From Pseudoflavitalea sp. G-6-1-2 (GTDB taxonomy: Bacteria > Bacteroidota > Bacteroidia > Chitinophagales > Chitinophagaceae), in contig NZ_JABBGB010000003.1 of assembly GCF_012927185.1 (NCBI RefSeq), positions 372,001-436,000 of the forward strand: 64,000 nt of DNA, written 5' to 3'. Under the pieces are notes generated by a model. It worked only from the letters and a program-made list of their open reading frames with translations, was not told where the DNA came from and made no database searches. This document shows, one piece after another, positions 63,631 through 64,000 of this stretch (its first letter is position 1; each line of letters begins with the position of its first letter). The position numbers were made by a program, and so were the translations under genes.

Positions 63631-64000
63631 TTAATCGTACTTTCTTCCTTTGCTGTATATGAACTCCCTGAAAGAAAACCTGAAGCTCAGCTGCACATAA
63701 TTCTCGCGCACCAGATTTTTAACAGTGGTTCCGCGTTTGCCTACTTCGAGTGCAAGGCCGTAACTCATTTTGCCTGCCAGATAGCTGCCATAGCCAATAC
63801 TCACGCCAAATTCATCGATGGGTGTGTTGTTTACCTGCAAATAACTTTTGTTGAAGAATGCTCCGGTTTGGACATAACTTTTTTCCCATTGCATATCCCA
63901 GCGTTCTACCATATTGGAGAACTGTATGCCTGCAGCAAAACGATGGCTGTTGATGGTGCTCCAGTTGCGGCCCTTCATCGGATCTGTTCCCCATCCCTGA
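63631..64000 (-). CDS. Outer-membrane barrel protein, C-terminal part (FadL/OMPP1-like)
   Basis: The frame runs off the right edge; about 122 residues are present, without the N-terminus. The alternating strand pattern, 'GLALEVGKRGTTVKNLVRENYVQLSFRFSF' and the ending FREFIYSKGRKYD resemble the C-termini of FadL-like outer-membrane proteins of Bacteroidota. The family call is tentative because most of the protein lies outside. Confidence 0.65.
   Translation of the reverse strand, partial: QGWGTDPMKGRNWSTINSHRFAAGIQFSNMVERWDMQWEKSYVQTGAFFNKSYLQVNNTPIDEFGVSIGYGSYLAGKMSYGLALEVGKRGTTVKNLVRENYVQLSFRFSFREFIYSKGRKYD

Noticed and set aside
1-64000. tRNA, rRNA, transposase and phage genes
   Set aside because: None recognised on reading both strands; a covariance search could not be run.

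Overview
The window is a chromosomal segment of a Bacteroidota bacterium, most likely family Chitinophagaceae. Evidence: SusC/SusD pairs, two ECF sigma/FecR/TonB-receptor loci, a type IX secretion C-terminal sorting domain, a GldF-GldG-type fused transporter, a fused CcoN-CcoO oxidase subunit, and promoters matching the Bacteroidota -7 consensus TAnnTTTG. No rRNA, tRNA, CRISPR array, transposase or phage gene was recognised.

Layout. 1-1383: tail of a SusD gene and its lipoprotein partner. 1418-7372: a gliding-type ABC transporter, then two tandem MutS-like ATPases. 7603-9780: DUF4240 protein, AraC-type regulator, small membrane protein. 9905-14191: a 1428-residue secreted FG-GAP protein with 14 blades. 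14426-17030: propeller lipoprotein, GNAT acetyltransferase, EamA exporter. 17050-22762: ECF sigma / FecR / TonB-dependent receptor / lipoprotein locus. 22829-25060: pncB and the iron-sulfur repair gene ric. 25207-37665: a low-oxygen respiration block with a PAS histidine kinase, the complete cbb3 oxidase set (ccoI, S, NO, Q, P, G, H and a SafE-like protein) and a response regulator fused to a CRP/FNR domain. A palindrome CTGAT-N4-ATCAG recurs in this block. In three places it, or a variant keeping TGA-N6-TCA, sits exactly 55 bp from a -7-like element. 37683-42160: an orphan ABC ATPase and class I ribonucleotide reductase (nrdB, nrdA) behind a cobalamin riboswitch.

42950-60720 is the most unusual part. 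It holds a MauE/DoxX membrane protein, a small HTH protein, a kinase-LanC fusion resembling class III lanthipeptide synthetases but without the lyase domain, and a translationally coupled unknown protein. These are followed by a metallophosphoesterase, a thioredoxin-like lipoprotein and a DUF4221-like lipoprotein. Next come three paralogous small exported proteins (two with an invariant Cys-x8-Cys-His, one truncated), a thioredoxin-metallophosphoesterase fusion, SusD, SusC with an STN domain, FecR and an ECF sigma factor. The kinase-cyclase gene, the two full small-protein genes and the lipoprotein operon share one promoter layout: a 19-bp TGCA-N7-TGCAGT-type element exactly 9 bp from a -7-like element. 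I read this as one regulon that makes, modifies or handles small cysteine-containing exported proteins. Fragments of metallophosphoesterase 3' ends beside the small genes point to repeated cassette duplication and loss. The chemistry is not established by the sequence.

61049-64000: phosphoenolpyruvate synthase, its terminator, and the C-terminal part of an outer-membrane barrel protein running off the window.
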